Shown: piece by piece, positions 26,227 to 36,678 of the stretch | Numbering within the stretch: position 1 is the first letter of the stretch | How the letters are laid out: every line of letters begins with the position of its first letter | From: Clostridiales bacterium | Lineage (GTDB): Bacteria > Bacillota > Clostridia > Peptostreptococcales > T1SED10-28 | Assembly (NCBI GenBank): GCA_007118655.1 | Contig: SKRE01000168.1 | Coordinates: 1 to 38,959, forward strand | DNA: 38,959 bases | Direction of reading: 5' to 3' | Position numbers and translations under genes: made by a program | The notes under the pieces: generated by a model | The model's database searches: none | What the model saw: the letters and a program-made list of their open reading frames with translations, nothing else | Told to the model about the DNA's origin: nothing

Positions 26227-28607
26227 TGAGTGAAAAAATACTTGAACATATAGGGAAAGGCTATGACCGAAAGGAAGCCCAGGAAAAAGTAACGGGCCAG
26301 GCGGTATATGTACATGATATGGAAGTGCCCGGTATGCTTTATGCTAAAGTGCTGCTTTCACCTTTCGCCCATGCGGAGATTGTATCCATCGATTATTCCG
26401 AAGCTGAAAAGCTTAAAGGGGTAAAGGCGGTTGTAACAGGTAAGGAAGCATGTCAGCGGGTGGGTCTCTACATGGTGGATAAAAACATCATGGCGGGAAA
26501 AAAGGTGCGCTACCAGGGGGAAATTGTGTCTGCGGTTGTGGCGGAAAGTGAAGCCGTTGCAGAAGAAGCGGTTACCCTGATTAAGGTGGAGTATAAAGAG
26601 CTGCCGATTGTTCATAACCTGGATGAAGCCCTGGAGGCAAAAGTCCTGGTGCATGAAAATCTGCACACCTATGAGCATATGAAAGGGGTCTTTTTCCCTA
26701 AAAAAGACAGCAATATTGCCAGCTGGAACCGGACGAAAAAGGGAGACATCAAGAAGGGTTTTGAGGAAGCGGACTTTATCTTTGAAGATGAATTCAGTGT
26801 ACCCGCCGTGGCCCATGTTCCCATGGAAACCCATGTGACCATTGCCCAGGCCGATCCTTACTCCGATAAGATCAAGATCTGGTCTTCCGCCCAATCACCC
26901 TTTGCGGTACGCCAGTTATTGGCGAAATCCATGGGTATTGCAAAAGGGAATGTTAATGTTATCGTACCCTATGTGGGGGGAGGTTTTGGAGGAAAAGCCG
27001 GCGTCCATCTTGAGCCTTTAGTCAGTGTGTTATCCAAAGCTGTTCATGGGCTTCCTGTGAAGCTGAAGATGACCAGGGAAGAGGAGTTTAACATTCTTCC
27101 TACCCGGGCAGGCATGCGGGCTAGATTTAAAACGGGAATGACAAAAGAGGGAAAAATCACAGCCATGGAGGTTTACCATGACTGGGATAGCGGGGCCTAT
27201 GCGGATTACGGAGTAAACGTCGGGAAAACCGCTGTTTATTCTGGAGCCGGACCCTATGCCGTTCCCAATATCGAGCTTCATTCACGAACCATTTATACCA
27301 ACAAGGTATTCAGTACGGCCTATCGTGGATTCGGGCACTTGGAAACCCACTGGGCGGTTGAGCGGCACATGGATATCATGGCCCAAAAGTTGAACATCGA
27401 TCCCTATGAATTGCGGATGAAAAACCTGCTTCGTCCCGGAGATACCACCATCAGCGGCGAGCTGATCTATCCCACGACGGGAGATCCGGTGGCCTGCCTG
27501 AATGCTGTAAAAAATGAACTAAAATGGACAGGACGGAAATCCCAGGAAGACCGGAAGCGGGAGATGGAAACCGGAAAGGTAAGAGGACAAGGGTTTGCCA
27601 TGCTTCAAAAAGCCCCGGCGATGCCCAGTTACACCTCAACATCAGCAATAATGCAAATGGATGAAGACGGACATGTTAAGGTTATGCTCGGAGCGGTGGA
27701 CTTTGGTCAGGGCGCCAACACCATCATGGCCCAGGTAGCCGCGGAAGAACTTCGGGTTCCTATGAAGGATGTGGAAGTGGTTTGGAATGTGGAAACCGAC
27801 AAACATCCCTATGACTGGAACACCGTGGCATCCAAATACACTTTTATGGGAGGCAATGCGGTTCGTAAAGCTGCTCGAAATATGGTTCAGCAGATGAAGG
27901 AAGTGGCGGGACAGGTCCTTCGCTGCCATACTGATGAACTCACCCATGGCGACGGTTATATTTACCATGTACATCAAACCCATAGACGAATATCCTACGT
28001 GAAACTATCGATGGGATATGCCTACGAAAACGGGAATGGCATTGGGGGACCCTTGATTTCCCATGGGGTCTATATGGCCAGCGGACTGAGTAATCCCGAT
28101 CCTGAAACCGGACAGGGCCGTCCCGGCTTGGTGTGGACCTTTGGTGCCCATGGAGTGGATTTGGAGGTGGATGTGGAAACCGGCGAAGTCAATATTCTTA
28201 AAATCGTATCAGCATTTGATATCGGAAAGGTGATCAATAAGAAGCTGGTGGATGGTCAGGTGTACGGGGGGATCGTTCAAGGGGTGGGTTCCGCCCTGAT
28301 CGAAGGATATAAGTTTGATGGAGAAGCAAAGCTTTTGAATCCCTACTTTGGCGACAATCGCATTCCCTCATCAAAGGACATCCCCGATGAGGTCAAAGCG
28401 ATTTACATCGAAGAGCCCAAAACCGCTCAAGTGGACGGACCCTATGGGGCAAGAGGCATCGGAGAACATCCGATGATTTCCGTGCCATCGGCCATCGGCA
28501 ATGCCCTGTATGAGGCCTTGGAAATTAACTTCCATCGACTCCCCCTTACGCCGGAAAACGTGGCCTTAGCCATTGATAAGCATTACAATAATGATGAATC
28601 GAAATAG
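26226..28607 (+). CDS. Xanthine dehydrogenase family molybdopterin-binding subunit (copy 2)
   Basis: YVGGGFGGKAGVHLEP, TAYRGFGHLETHWAVERHMD, YGARGIGEHPMISVPSAIGNALYEA. Confidence 0.95.
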   Translation: MSEKILEHIGKGYDRKEAQEKVTGQAVYVHDMEVPGMLYAKVLLSPFAHAEIVSIDYSEAEKLKGVKAVVTGKEACQRVGLYMVDKNIMAGKKVRYQGEIVSAVVAESEAVAEEAVTLIKVEYKELPIVHNLDEALEAKVLVHENLHTYEHMKGVFFPKKDSNIASWNRTKKGDIKKGFEEADFIFEDEFSVPAVAHVPMETHVTIAQADPYSDKIKIWSSAQSPFAVRQLLAKSMGIAKGNVNVIVPYVGGGFGGKAGVHLEPLVSVLSKAVHGLPVKLKMTREEEFNILPTRAGMRARFKTGMTKEGKITAMEVYHDWDSGAYADYGVNVGKTAVYSGAGPYAVPNIELHSRTIYTNKVFSTAYRGFGHLETHWAVERHMDIMAQKLNIDPYELRMKNLLRPGDTTISGELIYPTTGDPVACLNAVKNELKWTGRKSQEDRKREMETGKVRGQGFAMLQKAPAMPSYTSTSAIMQMDEDGHVKVMLGAVDFGQGANTIMAQVAAEELRVPMKDVEVVWNVETDKHPYDWNTVASKYTFMGGNAVRKAARNMVQQMKEVAGQVLRCHTDELTHGDGYIYHVHQTHRRISYVKLSMGYAYENGNGIGGPLISHGVYMASGLSNPDPETGQGRPGLVWTFGAHGVDLEVDVETGEVNILKIVSAFDIGKVINKKLVDGQVYGGIVQGVGSALIEGYKFDGEAKLLNPYFGDNRIPSSKDIPDEVKAIYIEEPKTAQVDGPYGARGIGEHPMISVPSAIGNALYEALEINFHRLPLTPENVALAIDKHYNNDESK

Positions 28608-28632
28608 TAAAACCCAAGAATTAAAAAATGAA

Positions 28633-29232
28633 ATGGCGGCGATTATTATTGCCGCCGGTTACTCCAGTCGAATGAAGGTCTTTAAACCCCTGCTGCCCTT
28701 AGGGGAGTCCACGGTCTTGGAGCACGCTTTGAAAACATTTTTGGATGCGGGGGTCAAAAAAATTATTGTGGTTTTAGGGTATCAAGGAAAAAGAATCGAA
28801 CCGCTGCTGGAGAAGTATAATATTTCGCCGGTGTATAACCCCAAATATGATGAAGGGATGTATTCTTCAATTGTAGAGGGGATAAAAGCCCTTCCTTCCC
28901 ACAGCAAAGGATTTTTTCTCTTGCCTGCGGATATGCCCCTGGTCAAAAGCAGCACCATAGATGCCCTTTTGGAGGCATACCGGCGTTCGGGAAAGCACAT
29001 CATCTATCCTTCCTATAATAGCAGAAGAGGACATCCGCCCTTAATCTCTTCGTACTTCTTCTCGAAAATCCTTGCCTATGACGGCGGCGGAGGGCTGAAA
29101 ACCTTACTGAAAGAGTATGATAAGGAACATGGAGAATACGTAAATGTGAAGGATAAAGGCGTAATACTGGATATGGATTATTTTAAAGAGTATCAGGAAT
29201 TGATTGATTTGGAAAAATGCAGCAAAGAATGA
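28633..29232 (+). CDS. MobA/MocA-like nucleotidyltransferase (possible molybdenum cofactor cytidylyltransferase)
   Basis: AAIIIAAGYSSRMKVFKPLLPLGESTVLEHAL; FFLLPADMPLV; start uncertain (28573/28591/28594/28633), overlaps or abuts the upstream gene. Confidence 0.82.
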   Translation: MAAIIIAAGYSSRMKVFKPLLPLGESTVLEHALKTFLDAGVKKIIVVLGYQGKRIEPLLEKYNISPVYNPKYDEGMYSSIVEGIKALPSHSKGFFLLPADMPLVKSSTIDALLEAYRRSGKHIIYPSYNSRRGHPPLISSYFFSKILAYDGGGGLKTLLKEYDKEHGEYVNVKDKGVILDMDYFKEYQELIDLEKCSKE

Positions 29233-29304
29233 TAGACAGATGTTACTTAAGGAACATGGAACTTGAGATATTTCTTTATGAACCGTTAATATATTAACCT
29301 TATA

Positions 29305-29329
29305 AACCGCCTCCGGGTGGTTTTTTTTG
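29305..29329 (+). terminator. Terminator after the molybdohydroxylase operon
   Basis: aaccgcc-tccg-ggtggtt hairpin followed by a T run. Confidence 0.8.
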
Positions 29330-29441
29330 AAAACATCAAAAATTTCGATTTATAGGCTGGATTTTCGGGTATATTAATTTCATAAGATATAATTTCGCTG
29401 TCATTCGTTAATAAAATAACAATTAGACGGGAGGGTATCCT

Positions 29442-30632
29442 ATGAAAAGAAATCTTTTTGTAATTGCATTTTTGGTGGTCGTCAGTATCATTCTTTTAAT
29501 GATTTTGGTACCGGGTCCGATAGAGGTCGATGATATTCTTCCCGCGGAGCACTGGGCCGAGGAATATCCAGATCAATACGAGAGCTATCAGCGGAATCTG
29601 GAAATGGAAAGAACCACATTCGGAGGGTCTGAGCCCTATCAATATCCTGAAGAATATCCGTTTTTGGAGACTCTGTACGCCGGAAATGCTTTTAGTCAGG
29701 ATTATCGCCGATCAAGAGGTCATCCTTATGCCCTAGAGGATGTGATTAATACCGAAAGACCAAAACCTGCTGCCAGCTGCTTAAGCTGTAAAAGTTCAGA
29801 TTATGTAGGTATGCTGAATGAACACGGCTCCGAGGCAGCGGCCATGGATTTTGACGAGATGTCGGAAATTGCGGTAAACCCCGTAAGCTGTTTCGATTGC
29901 CATAGAAACGAACCGGGAAATCCAGTGGTTACAAGAACCCATTTAAACGAGGCCTTAGAGCATATTGAAGAGGGCATCGACTTGGGGAATTTGGTATGCG
30001 GTCAGTGCCACATCGAATATTATCTTCATGATGACACCAAGGTAGTATCTGTACCCTGGGATCGAGGCTACAATGCCTGGGCCGTTGAGGAAGAGACTTT
30101 GGCACGGGGTCATGTTGATTGGGTACATCCTCTGACGGGAGCAGAACTGCTCAAGGTGCAGCACCCTGAGTTCGAGACCTACATGGGAAGCATCCATGAC
30201 CGGGCCGGAGTAACCTGCATCGACTGCCACATGCCGGAAATGGTAAATGAAGAAGGGGATACCTATTCATCCCATCATTGGACAAGTCCCCTAAAGCATG
30301 TGGAAGCCTCCTGTCTCGGTTGTCATCAGGAAACCGAAGAAGAGTTAATTGTCCGCACCGAGGAGGTCCAGGGCGAGGTATATGAAAAAACCAACAGGGC
30401 GGCAGAAATGCTGGTGGAATTCATAGAGGAATTTGAAGATGCCCTGGATTCCGGAGAATTATCCGATGAGGTAATTGAACAGGCCAGAGAATATCATCAA
30501 AGAGCCATGTGGCGGTGGGATTTTGTATTTGTGGAAAATGGTACTGGATTCCACAACTCGGCCTTTGCTATGGAAATCCTGGAGGAAGCCATGGAGTACA
30601 GCCAACAGGGTCTGGAGCTTATTCAAAATTGA
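29442..30632 (+). CDS. nrfA: Ammonia-forming cytochrome c nitrite reductase-like pentaheme protein
   Basis: CLSCK plus CFDCH, CGQCH, CIDCH, CLGCH; single N-terminal TM segment. Confidence 0.92.
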   Translation: MKRNLFVIAFLVVVSIILLMILVPGPIEVDDILPAEHWAEEYPDQYESYQRNLEMERTTFGGSEPYQYPEEYPFLETLYAGNAFSQDYRRSRGHPYALEDVINTERPKPAASCLSCKSSDYVGMLNEHGSEAAAMDFDEMSEIAVNPVSCFDCHRNEPGNPVVTRTHLNEALEHIEEGIDLGNLVCGQCHIEYYLHDDTKVVSVPWDRGYNAWAVEEETLARGHVDWVHPLTGAELLKVQHPEFETYMGSIHDRAGVTCIDCHMPEMVNEEGDTYSSHHWTSPLKHVEASCLGCHQETEEELIVRTEEVQGEVYEKTNRAAEMLVEFIEEFEDALDSGELSDEVIEQAREYHQRAMWRWDFVFVENGTGFHNSAFAMEILEEAMEYSQQGLELIQN

Positions 30633-30654
30633 TAAAGGGGGGGAGACTTGATAA

Positions 30655-31965
30655 ATGGACGGCAAAAAAGAACAACGGTCATCAACGTTTAAAAGAATTT
30701 ATCAGAGCATTCACTCCATGAAATTCGGAATGGTACTCCTACTGATCATCGGAGTACTATCCATCATAGGGACGATTCTGCCACAGGATCGCCCCTTATC
30801 CTTTTATGAAGAAGAATACAATGCATTTTTCTATGGAGTCATTGAAATATTTCAGCTTAACCGGGTCTATACCTCCTGGTGGTTTATTGCGATGATCCTT
30901 ATTTTATCCCTTAATTTAATTCTTTGCAGTATCATCCGACTGCCGAAGCTGCTGAAGAGCTTGAAAAATGAGCCGAAGCATCCGGATCAGAAGAATGATA
31001 AAGTCCTGATGGTTTTCAATGATACGGCGAATGAAAATCCGAAGGAGATTTTCAAAATTTGCGGCTTTAAGTCGCCGAAAAAATTATCTGCCGCCGAAGG
31101 GGAGCTCTACTATGGAAAGAAAAACACCATCGGGCATCTGGGATCCTGGTTTACACATATCGGTCTGTTGATTATTTTTATCTCCTACCTCTTCGGTCAA
31201 ATAGCGGGGTATGAGACATTTTTTTACGGTGTCCCCGGTGTTCAGGGAAGAATCGGGGATACGCCCTATGAACTGGCCATTGAGGGTTTCACCATTGATT
31301 ATCGGGAGGATCACAGCATAGAGCAGTACACCAGCCGTTTAAGGGTGTATCATCATGACGAAAACACCTTGGTGAAAGAAGGCGTAAGCAAGGTAAACGA
31401 CCCCATGAGAGTGGACGGTTTTTCCATTTATCAAAATGGCACCGGCTGGGCCTTGGATTTAAATTTATATAAAGAGGAAGAATCCCTTCGAGAACTGACC
31501 CTTTATGAAGGAGAGATTCACGTTGATGATGACCAGAGAATTGCCATACAGTTTTACAGCTTCTATCCCGACTATATCCATCATCAGGGGATGCCCGCTA
31601 CCAAAACCCCTTTCCCGGAGAATCCTCATATGCTTTACGTGCTGTTTTACGAAGGATTTCGGGTGGATATGAATGTGGCGGGTATGGGAGAGGAAATCGT
31701 CTATGGAGAGTATTCCTTTAATGTGGAAGCTCCCCGGCAATTTACTTATCTGCAGATTGTCAGGGACCCTGGGATTCCCGGAGCCTTTGCCGGGGGAGTG
31801 ATGCTGATTCTTGGAGTCTTTTTAGCCTTCTATATCCATCCGAAAACCCTGTTCCTGAGAAAAATCCCCGGAGAAATGCATCTTTTTGCCAAAGCTCCCC
31901 GGGGTGAAAAACTATTTCATAATGAACTGAAAAAGCGACTGAAGGAGGGAACCCATTGGGAGTAG
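30655..31965 (+). CDS. resB: ResB/Ccs1-like cytochrome c biogenesis protein
   Basis: SMKFGMVLLLIIGVLSIIGTILPQ, GSWFTHIGLLIIFISYLFG, FSIYQNGTGW; next to CcsA-like gene. Confidence 0.9.
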   Translation: MDGKKEQRSSTFKRIYQSIHSMKFGMVLLLIIGVLSIIGTILPQDRPLSFYEEEYNAFFYGVIEIFQLNRVYTSWWFIAMILILSLNLILCSIIRLPKLLKSLKNEPKHPDQKNDKVLMVFNDTANENPKEIFKICGFKSPKKLSAAEGELYYGKKNTIGHLGSWFTHIGLLIIFISYLFGQIAGYETFFYGVPGVQGRIGDTPYELAIEGFTIDYREDHSIEQYTSRLRVYHHDENTLVKEGVSKVNDPMRVDGFSIYQNGTGWALDLNLYKEEESLRELTLYEGEIHVDDDQRIAIQFYSFYPDYIHHQGMPATKTPFPENPHMLYVLFYEGFRVDMNVAGMGEEIVYGEYSFNVEAPRQFTYLQIVRDPGIPGAFAGGVMLILGVFLAFYIHPKTLFLRKIPGEMHLFAKAPRGEKLFHNELKKRLKEGTHWE

Positions 31966-32843
31966 ATCAAAGTATACAATTGGAAACCACATTGTTCAAT
32001 TTTGCCATAGGCCTTTATTTAGTATCCATGGTGCTGTACCTGGTGTTTTTTATCGGAAAAATCGAAAAACCGGGAGAATTCGGTTCCTATCTGATTAAAG
32101 GAGGTTTTTTACTGCACACCGCTGCCCTGATTGTGCGTTGGTTTGAAGCGGGAAGGATCCCTCTTTCCAATCAATATGAATTTGCCACCGCCTTTGCCTG
32201 GGGGATTGTGCTATGTTTTATTATATTTGAATTAAAATTTGGCTATAAAGCCATGGGCACCTTTGTGACCCCGATCGCTTTTTTGATCATGGGCTACGCC
32301 GCTATGCAGTCCAAGGACATCCGTCCGTTAATGCCCGCACTGCAGAGTAATTGGCTCTCACTCCATGTAGGCACCGCCGTTATCGGATACGGAGCTTTCG
32401 GTGTTGCCGCAGGGGTTTCCCTGATGTATCTTCTGCGAAATCAATTCAGGAACAGCCCCTTTGTCAGAAAACATCTTCCGGACCTGATAACCTTAGATTT
32501 GATCAGTTACCGGGCCATAGCCCTAGGCTTTTTCTTTCTCACTTTGGTCATTGTCACCGGAGCTATTTGGGCTGAACAGGCATGGGGCAGATACTGGGCC
32601 TGGGATCCGAAAGAGACCTGGTCCTTGATTACCTGGATCATATACGCCGTTTATCTCCATGCCAGAATTATGAGGGGATGGCAGGGAAAAAAGGCAGCGT
32701 TGTTCAGCGTGATAGGATTTATCTGTGTGCTCTTTACTTATATCGGCGTCAATACCCTGCTTCCAAGTATTCATAGTTATGCACTGCTAGTGCCTTTTTC
32801 CCTTTTATTTCCTCCGAAGAAAGGATATAATAACAGGATATGA
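31956..32843 (+). CDS. resC: CcsA/ResC-like cytochrome c biogenesis protein
   Basis: WGRYWAWDPKETWSLITWIIYAVYLHAR heme-handling WWD motif. Confidence 0.93.
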   Translation: MGVDQSIQLETTLFNFAIGLYLVSMVLYLVFFIGKIEKPGEFGSYLIKGGFLLHTAALIVRWFEAGRIPLSNQYEFATAFAWGIVLCFIIFELKFGYKAMGTFVTPIAFLIMGYAAMQSKDIRPLMPALQSNWLSLHVGTAVIGYGAFGVAAGVSLMYLLRNQFRNSPFVRKHLPDLITLDLISYRAIALGFFFLTLVIVTGAIWAEQAWGRYWAWDPKETWSLITWIIYAVYLHARIMRGWQGKKAALFSVIGFICVLFTYIGVNTLLPSIHSYALLVPFSLLFPPKKGYNNRI

Positions 32844-32863
32844 TTATGGAGGAGGTTAAAATT

Positions 32864-33847
32864 ATGAGATGGATCAATAAAATCACAGAAATCATCGGAC
32901 TCCGGATCTTAAAATCCGGCTTTGCCATTATTTTTGCCACCTACCTGGCCATGTTTTTGGGGCTGGAACATGCGGCCACCGCAGGGGTTTTTAGCATTCT
33001 GTCGATCCTGGATACGAAACGAAAAACCCTGCAGGTCGGCATCAACCGGGTTATCTCCGCCTTAGTGGGCCTCGGATTATCAAGTCTGCTTTTTACTCTG
33101 CTGGGTTATGAGGTCTATGTTGTGGGCATTATTGTGGTGGTCTTTCTTCCCTTGGCGAGAAAATTCGATTTGGCCTCGGGGTTTATCATCAATCTGGTTT
33201 TTGCCAATCAATTACTGGACTTCGGGGAAGTGACGATCCCGATTTTTTTAAACCAAATGGGTTTGCTGACCATCGGCGTGGCCACAGGCCTCTTGATGAA
33301 TCTACATATCCCCTACCGTGAAAAAGATCTCATTGAAAAGCAGCAAATTATCGAAGGGGATCTGAAAATCATGCTGGAAATCTTCGGATACAGTTTGAAA
33401 AACGCCTGCCCCTTAGATCAGGACATGGATGAGCGTCTGGACTCCCTTATTAAAAACATCAAGGAAGGCCTGCAGCTTTCCTACCGCTATATTGATAATC
33501 GGTACCTCAGCCCGGAACATTATTATGTGCAGTATATGCTGATGCGAAAAAGCCAGTTCAAAACTTTGGAAGCCATGAAAATCAGCCTTAAGAAAAAAAT
33601 CATGACCCAGGACTTTGCCGACGGACTAAGTAAGATCACGCTGGATTTGTCCAAGGAGATCAATACCAATAATTCCGGAGTAGAGGCCATGAAAAAACTG
33701 GAAGATATTAAAGAATACTACCGGAGTCTGCCTCTTCCTAAAACCAGACGGGCTTTTGAAGATCGAGCCCATCTTTTCTTGTTTCTTCACCATTTAGAAA
33801 ATTTTATACGGATTAAAATGGAGTTTTACGAGAAGCATCTTGGATAA
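32864..33847 (+). CDS. Aromatic acid exporter family (ArAE_1/DUF939-like) membrane protein
   Basis: GLRILKSGFAIIFATYLAMFLGLEHAATAGVFSILSILDTKRKTLQVGINRVISALVGLGLSSLLFTLLGY with C-terminal helical domain; ggaggagg RBS favours ATG 32864. Confidence 0.82.
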   Translation: MRWINKITEIIGLRILKSGFAIIFATYLAMFLGLEHAATAGVFSILSILDTKRKTLQVGINRVISALVGLGLSSLLFTLLGYEVYVVGIIVVVFLPLARKFDLASGFIINLVFANQLLDFGEVTIPIFLNQMGLLTIGVATGLLMNLHIPYREKDLIEKQQIIEGDLKIMLEIFGYSLKNACPLDQDMDERLDSLIKNIKEGLQLSYRYIDNRYLSPEHYYVQYMLMRKSQFKTLEAMKISLKKKIMTQDFADGLSKITLDLSKEINTNNSGVEAMKKLEDIKEYYRSLPLPKTRRAFEDRAHLFLFLHHLENFIRIKMEFYEKHLG

Positions 33848-34110
33848 GGAGGGCATATGAAATACTTCTTGTTTACTAAGTGTTAAAATGATATTATTGA
33901 ATAATACAAATATTAATATGCTTTTCCTGATCTGCAGGATTGTACAATTGCATTTACTATGGAAATCACCGGACCTGTCTAACTAATCACTGTTAGGCTG
34001 GTCTTTCTGTTTTTTAAATACCGGAGACCGCTGTAACGAAACAGCAAAGAAAGTATTTTGGTTGTCTGCAATTTGCTCAACTCATAATATTTATATAAGG
34101 AGAAACTACT

Positions 34111-36440
34111 ATGCAAAAGAAAAAGGAAATACTTCTAGCGGCGTCCAATCTTTTCGGTGAAAAAGGGGATCGATTCACTCTTGAGGAATTGGGCAAGGCG
34201 GTGAACATCAACAAAGCCTCGATTTACTCTCACTTCCAAAATAAAGAAGAAATTATTTTGCTGGTCACGGCTATGCAGTGCAAGCATTATGAAGAATATA
34301 TGAATCATGTATTTTTACTGCTGGAGGATGAAGGGGAGGCGGGAACTGTGGAAAAGGATAAATTGAGGAAGACCGATGTAAAATTTTTTTTAATCCCTTT
34401 TATAATATTGGTTACAGGGTTCACTTTTTTACCGTATGTGACGGCTAAAAACCGCATTGAGGAGCGATACGACATCTTTGAAACCACCACGCTGAACATT
34501 GCGGACAGCTATGCCTATGGGTTAACGAACTCAAGAGAAGCGTACAATATTATTACAGAACTTCTAGATGAAAAAATTATGGTGGCGAGTCAGGCAATCA
34601 TGCTGATTGAAGATCGGGAAGATCATGAACGGTTATATGAAATTGCACAAAAACTCGAAGTGGATGAAATCTACTTGCATAATAACGAGGGGAAAGTTAC
34701 TTACAGTACAACAGAGGAATATATTGGATGGAAAGCATACGAAGGTCATTCGGTTTATGATTTTCTCGGGAGTTTTGAAATTTCGAAGTTAATCAATGAT
34801 ATTTCAAATCGAGGAGATGTGAAACACGTATTTTTTATCAACGGAGAATACGAAATAACTGCAAGCAGCCTTTCCGAATACATAGGTTATATAATCGAGA
34901 GTCAGGAAATTCGAGAAGAAATGGATAACAATGCTTCGGATATACATAAAATGGAAATTGATGGCGATGAAGTTTTTAGGGTTTCCGTACCGGCTGTATA
35001 CGAAAATAAAAAGTTGGGAACCTTGGCAATCACTTGGCCGACGGAGGAAGTGAACAGAGAAGTACTAGGAATTATTCTGAACGGTGTCATGATATTTTTA
35101 ACAGTGTCCTTTGTTGTCGGCGGTTTGTTGTATTATGCTGACCGGCCTTCCCAACAGCGAATACCTAATGGAATATTTGGATGATATTATTAAAATCCCT
35201 GGGATAAGCAACAAAGCGGTAGTACTTCTTAGTTGTACTAATTTCAAAGTGCTAAACATGACCTATGGTTTTCTATACGGAAATGAAATTCTAAAACAGA
35301 TTGCCCTAAAAGTGAGGTATTTATTAAAACCTGAAGACATGCTTTTTCGGTTTGAGGGAGATCGGTTTATAATAGTACTGGACAATTATAAAGACCATGA
35401 AAAACTTAAGGAATGGGGACATAAGTTAGGGGATGTCTTTGAGAATCCTTTTAGCGGAAGCCCAGACCACCAGTATATAAACGCCGAAATAGGAATCGTG
35501 GAGATGAAGGATAAAAATACCTCAGTGGATAAAATTTTTCAAAATGCCGCCATGGCCCTGTCTTATTTTAATGGAGAGTCAAAAAACCAGATAATGTTTT
35601 TTAATGATGCAATGAAAAAAGATGTGCTGCGTAAGGATCAGATTGCAAAGGTTTTAAGAACCGTTATTGAGGGAAAAGATACCGAGTCTTTCTATCTTGT
35701 GTTTCAACCGAAACTGGACATAAAGAAAGATCAGATTATTGGATTTGAAGCCCTGGCCAGACTCTACACCAAAGATTTAGGACAGATATCACCCTATGAA
35801 TTTATTGCTGTTGCAGAGGATTGGCTGCAGATTTATGATTTGGGAAACCGAATTTATCCCATGCCTTAAGGTTTGGAAATCAATTAAAAGAACAGGGTTA
35901 CCATGATGTAAGTGTTGCCGTCAACATCTCCGGCATTCAACTGTTAAGAGAAGAATTTGTAGAAACCATTCGAAGAATTGTGGCATTAACCGGTGCGGAG
36001 ATGATTTCCCTGGAATTTGAAACTACAGAAACCGTTTTGCTGGAGAACTTCGATTTAATCAATGAAAAATTAGAAGAGATTAAAAAAATGGGAATATCAA
36101 TTTCGCTGGATGATTTCGGTACAGGGTTTTCCTCTTTAGCCAGACTCGGAGAACTAAACATTGATTCCGTAAAGATTGACAAATATTTTATTGATGAAAT
36201 CAGTCATCATGATGAAAAAGACTTAATTACAGCGGATATCATATCAATGTCCCATAAAATCGGTTTAACCGTCATCGCAGAAGGAATAGAGGAAGAAAAT
36301 CAAAAAGAATACCTTGAAAATATGGGTGTGATATTATACAGGGATATCTTCTGAGCAAACCCATATCCGATGAGAAGGCAATGGTATTTTTAAAAAACTA
36401 TAATCAGCAGCAGGGGAATAGGGCCTTGGAGAGCTTATGA
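34111..36440 (+). pseudogene. TetR-HTH / TM-sensor / degenerate GGDEF / EAL chimera, frameshifted three times
   Basis: Reads TetR HTH (TLEELGKAVNINKASIYSHFQNKEEI), TM, extracytoplasmic region, TM (34111-35184), then out of frame LTGLPNSEYLMEYL...RFEGDRF...GFEALARL (to about 35869), then LRFGNQLKEQGYHDVSVAVNISGIQL...DDFGTGFSSL (to 36354), then CDIIQGYLLSKPISDEKAMVFLKNYN (to 36440). Confidence 0.82.
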
Positions 36441-36471
36441 TGCAGAATCCGGACAAGCTGGATAAAAAAAC

Positions 36472-36516
36472 AGAACTGCCGTTTAAAGGTTTTTAAGAAC
36501 TTTTTGCGGCAGTTTC
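36472..36516 (+). terminator. Possible terminator after the chimera
   Basis: aactgccg...cggcagtt stem followed by tttcttt. Confidence 0.5.
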
Positions 36517-36549
36517 TTTAATCACAAAAAACTTCAGGAATGTTTTAGA

Positions 36550-36603
36550 GGATTAAGCAGGAAAAAGTGAAAGTTATCTCGAATCTTTTAGTAGAAGAGA
36601 AGG
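36550..36603 (+). repeat. 54-nt conserved element, copy B
   Basis: ggattaagcaggaaaaagtgaaagttatctcgaatcttttagtagaagagaagg; matches 7845-7898. Confidence 0.6.
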
Positions 36604-36678
36604 ATGCATTTGCGTAACAACTCTTTATTCAGCATAAAAAAACGGATACAAGTAATAAACATGATAAAGGGGGGTAAA

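Noticed and set aside
30509-30721. 70-aa ORF across the nrfA/resB junction
   Set aside because: Out-of-frame overlap of two well supported genes.
33970-34016. Imperfect hairpin gacctgtctaac...gttaggctggtc followed by T-rich sequence
   Set aside because: Probably an ordinary terminator for the upstream operon; not remarkable.
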